A DNA stretch of 31,077 nucleotides from contig BFEA01000148.1 of assembly GCA_003427395.1 (NCBI GenBank), positions 746,096-777,172 on the forward strand. The letters are read 5' to 3'. Source of the stretch: Chara braunii. Its lineage: Eukaryota > Streptophyta > Charophyceae > Charales > Characeae. A program made the position numbers and the translations under genes. The notes under the pieces were generated by a model. The model worked only from the letters and a program-made list of their open reading frames with translations, made no database searches and was not told the origin of the DNA. Below, piece by piece: positions 30,232 to 31,077 of this stretch (its first letter is position 1; every line of letters begins with the position of its first letter).

Positions 30232-31077
30232 TCTTCTTCTTCTCTCCTCCTCCTCCTCCTCCTCCTCCTCCTTCGTCATCCTTTTTCTTTCCTTCTTTTT
30301 TTTGTCATCACCATCCGAATCTGGCAGGTCCTCCTCCTCTTCCTCCTCCTCCTCTTCCCCCCGTCTTCTTCTTCTCTCCTTCTCCTTCTCCACTTTCGTG
30401 TTCTCCTCCTCCTCCTCCTCCTCTTTCGTGTTCTCCTTCTCCTCCTCCTCCTCTCATCTACTTTTTCTTCTCTACTCCTCTTGTCTTCTTCTTCTCTCCT
30501 CCTCCTCCACCTACTTTCGTCTTCTCCTTCTATCCTCCTCCTCTTGTCTTCTTTTTCTTCTCTCCTCCTCCTCCTCCAAGTTTCGTCTTGTCCTCCTTTT
30601 TTTTTCTTTCCTCCTCCTCCTCTTCCTTTCGTCTTGTCCTTCTCTCCTCCTCCTGCCCCTTTGTTCTTCTCTCATCCTCCTCCTCTTTTCATCATCTTCT
30701 TCTTCCTCCTTTCTTGATCTTCCTCTTCTTCCTCCTCCTCTTCCTACGCTTCCTCCTCCTTGTTCTTCTCTACTCCTCCTCCTTCCGTCTCTTTCGTTTT
30801 TCAAGTCTCCATCTTTTTTTCTCCTCCTCATTTCCTCCTCCTTCCCTCCTCTTCTTCTCCCTCCTCCTCCTTTCGTCTTCTTCTTCCGTCCTCCTACTTT
30901 CTTCTTCTTCTTCCCTCGTCTTTTTCCTCCCCCATATCTTACCGCCCACCATCTCGCACATCCGCCAGCCATGTTGTACCGCCTTCCATATCCTTGGGCG
31001 TTGTTGCCCGTTCGTTTTTTTTTTTCCTGCCCCTAAAAAAGGACGTAAGCGGGCAGACAGCAGCCCCATTCACAACC

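Larger units (their letters stand above)
28970..30950. repeat. ~2-kb polypyrimidine higher-order repeat array
   Basis: The + strand is almost entirely C and T (TCC, CTT and TC units). Embedded modules break it: GTCATCACCATCG...GGCAGGTCC-type blocks near 29096, 29298, 29707 and 30304, each after a T run, and two copies of a mixed-sequence unit (29520-29648 and 30021-30142). ORFs on either strand (poly-Ser/Leu or poly-Glu/Arg) are composition artefacts. Confidence 0.9.

Overview
The window looks like nuclear DNA of a streptophyte, most likely a charophyte green alga with a large repeat-rich genome. A Chara-like organism is my inference; the sequence alone does not prove it. It carries one recognisable intact host gene: a three-exon plastid 2-oxoglutarate/malate translocator (DiT1/OMT type, DASS family) with kilobase-scale introns. 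The gene is surrounded by microsatellites, homopolymer runs, tandem duplications and remains of mobile elements. One assembly gap of 960 N lies inside intron 1.

Region by region: 1-2100 is AT-rich with poly-A and ATAAA-type tracts and no gene I can support. 2100-6470 is a decayed tyrosine-recombinase retrotransposon. A gag-like region with a well-formed spliceosomal intron is followed by reverse transcriptase and RNase H on the + strand, and a tyrosine recombinase converges from the - strand. This tail-to-tail layout is that of Kangaroo-type DIRS elements, known from Volvox. 6513-7204 carries a diverged direct repeat of about 95 bp, and 7316-7905 is bounded by 36-bp inverted repeats. 8200-10297 is simple repeats and then the GA/CT-rich 5' flank of the transporter gene.

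10298-19238 is the DiT1 gene (658 codons over 10298-11686, 17272-17493 and 18873-19238, all junctions phase 0). Intron 1 holds several tandem arrays, a five-copy 18-bp iteron array, a foldback element and a tRNA-derived SINE candidate. Intron 2 holds a recent 369/305-bp tandem duplication. A G-quadruplex-like run starts 21 nt after the stop, and an AATAAA lies about 330 nt downstream.

19.6-31 kb has no gene I can support. It contains a second copy of the foldback, a second SINE of the same family, a 568-bp terminal-inverted-repeat element packed with TCCTAAA/TTTAGGA motifs, several minisatellites, a GC-rich block, and a polypyrimidine higher-order repeat of about 2 kb that fills 28.97-30.95 kb.

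The best candidates for something undescribed are the Kangaroo-like element with its gag intron, the dispersed 55-bp foldback whose arms differ in a compensated way between copies, the TIR element, and the polypyrimidine array with its embedded modules.
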